From NCBI GenBank assembly GCA_040387375.1, contig JAZKDW010000025.1:1-59823 (forward strand): 59,823 nt of DNA, in the 5' to 3' direction. The notes under the pieces were generated by a model that was given only the letters and a program-made list of their open reading frames with translations, made no database searches and was not told the DNA's origin. Below, in pieces: positions 59,708 through 59,823 of this stretch. This DNA is from JAZKDW01 sp040387375. GTDB lineage: Bacteria; Pseudomonadota; Gammaproteobacteria; Burkholderiales; Burkholderiaceae_D. The first letter of the stretch is position 1. Every line of letters begins with the position of its first letter. A program made the translations under genes and the position numbers.

Positions 59708-59771
59708 AAGCCTGGTGGGATCGGCATGGAGACATCTTGATGCAAGCTCAGTCTGGATTCCCGCCTGCGCG
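59708..59771. repeat. Composite dispersed repeat, copy 4 (partial)
   Basis: It starts AAGCCTGGTGGGATCGGCAT and continues nearly identically to copies 1 and 2 up to TCTGGATTCCCGCCTGCGCG, then stops matching. The last 52 nt (59772-59823) are different sequence, possibly the 3' end of a minus-strand gene running out of the window; too short to name. Confidence 0.75.
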
Positions 59772-59823
59772 CACTGCTGTCCGGAATAATCTTCTTGACG
59801 ATTTCATGGGAATAGGCACCCCT

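Overview
The window looks like chromosomal DNA of a beta-proteobacterium of the order Burkholderiales, most likely an Oxalobacteraceae-type organism. This rests on gene content (phasin, small Trp-rich TIGR04438-type protein, zapA followed by 6S RNA, Zn-ligand-free L31, an aceE-aceF-proteasome homologue-lpdA operon with a lipoyl domain on E3) and on GC-rich coding sequence. No rRNA, tRNA, prophage, plasmid or CRISPR locus was recognised.

Region 1 (1-11990) is mostly housekeeping: a MetE-C-terminal-like protein, three small unknown proteins, a phasin, a MATE exporter overlapping an ArnT-like glycosyltransferase, rpmE2-rho-trxA, then a DUF904/ZapB-like protein with zapA, 6S RNA, an EVE protein and a TauE/SafE exporter. 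Its spacers carry most of the repeats: a 204-bp MITE-like element, a REP-like palindrome and two copies of a composite repeat. Region 2 (11991-17921) has LysR-lgt-crotonase-matB on the minus strand and ilvD divergent from it.

Region 3 (17951-28733) holds a Trp-rich membrane peptide, a c-type cytochrome and a MarR-controlled operon: FMN reductase, alpha/beta hydrolase, luciferase-like monooxygenase and a complete branched-chain-amino-acid-type ABC importer. The layout fits uptake of a small carboxylate or carbonyl compound, flavin-dependent oxygenation and hydrolysis. A LivJ-type binding protein gene and a divergent Lrp/AsnC regulator follow. Region 4 (28735-39386) is a ten-gene minus-strand catabolic operon with a divergent FadR-type GntR regulator: bicupin ring-cleavage-type dioxygenase, LVIVD-like propeller, RidA, GST, SsuABC-type importer, aldehyde dehydrogenase, GMC oxidoreductase and an internally deleted 2-hydroxyacid dehydrogenase. 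I do not recognise this set as a described pathway.

Region 5 (39406-45287) has dadA, an unknown protein with holC, a DUF4124-glutaredoxin protein, prlC and folD. Region 6 (45288-52335) is the pyruvate dehydrogenase operon, with a gene for the beta-proteobacterial proteasome homologue (BPH) between E2 and E3. Region 7 (52335-59823) contains argD, a ferredoxin-type flavin reductase divergent from an NAD-dependent epimerase, a solitary GspE/PilB-type ATPase, a spermidine-synthase-like protein and a BKACE-family enzyme, and ends in another copy of the composite repeat.

The points most worth following up are the proteasome homologue inside the PDH operon, the two uncharacterised catabolic operons, and a dispersed repeat family whose central hairpin keeps its pairing while changing its sequence.
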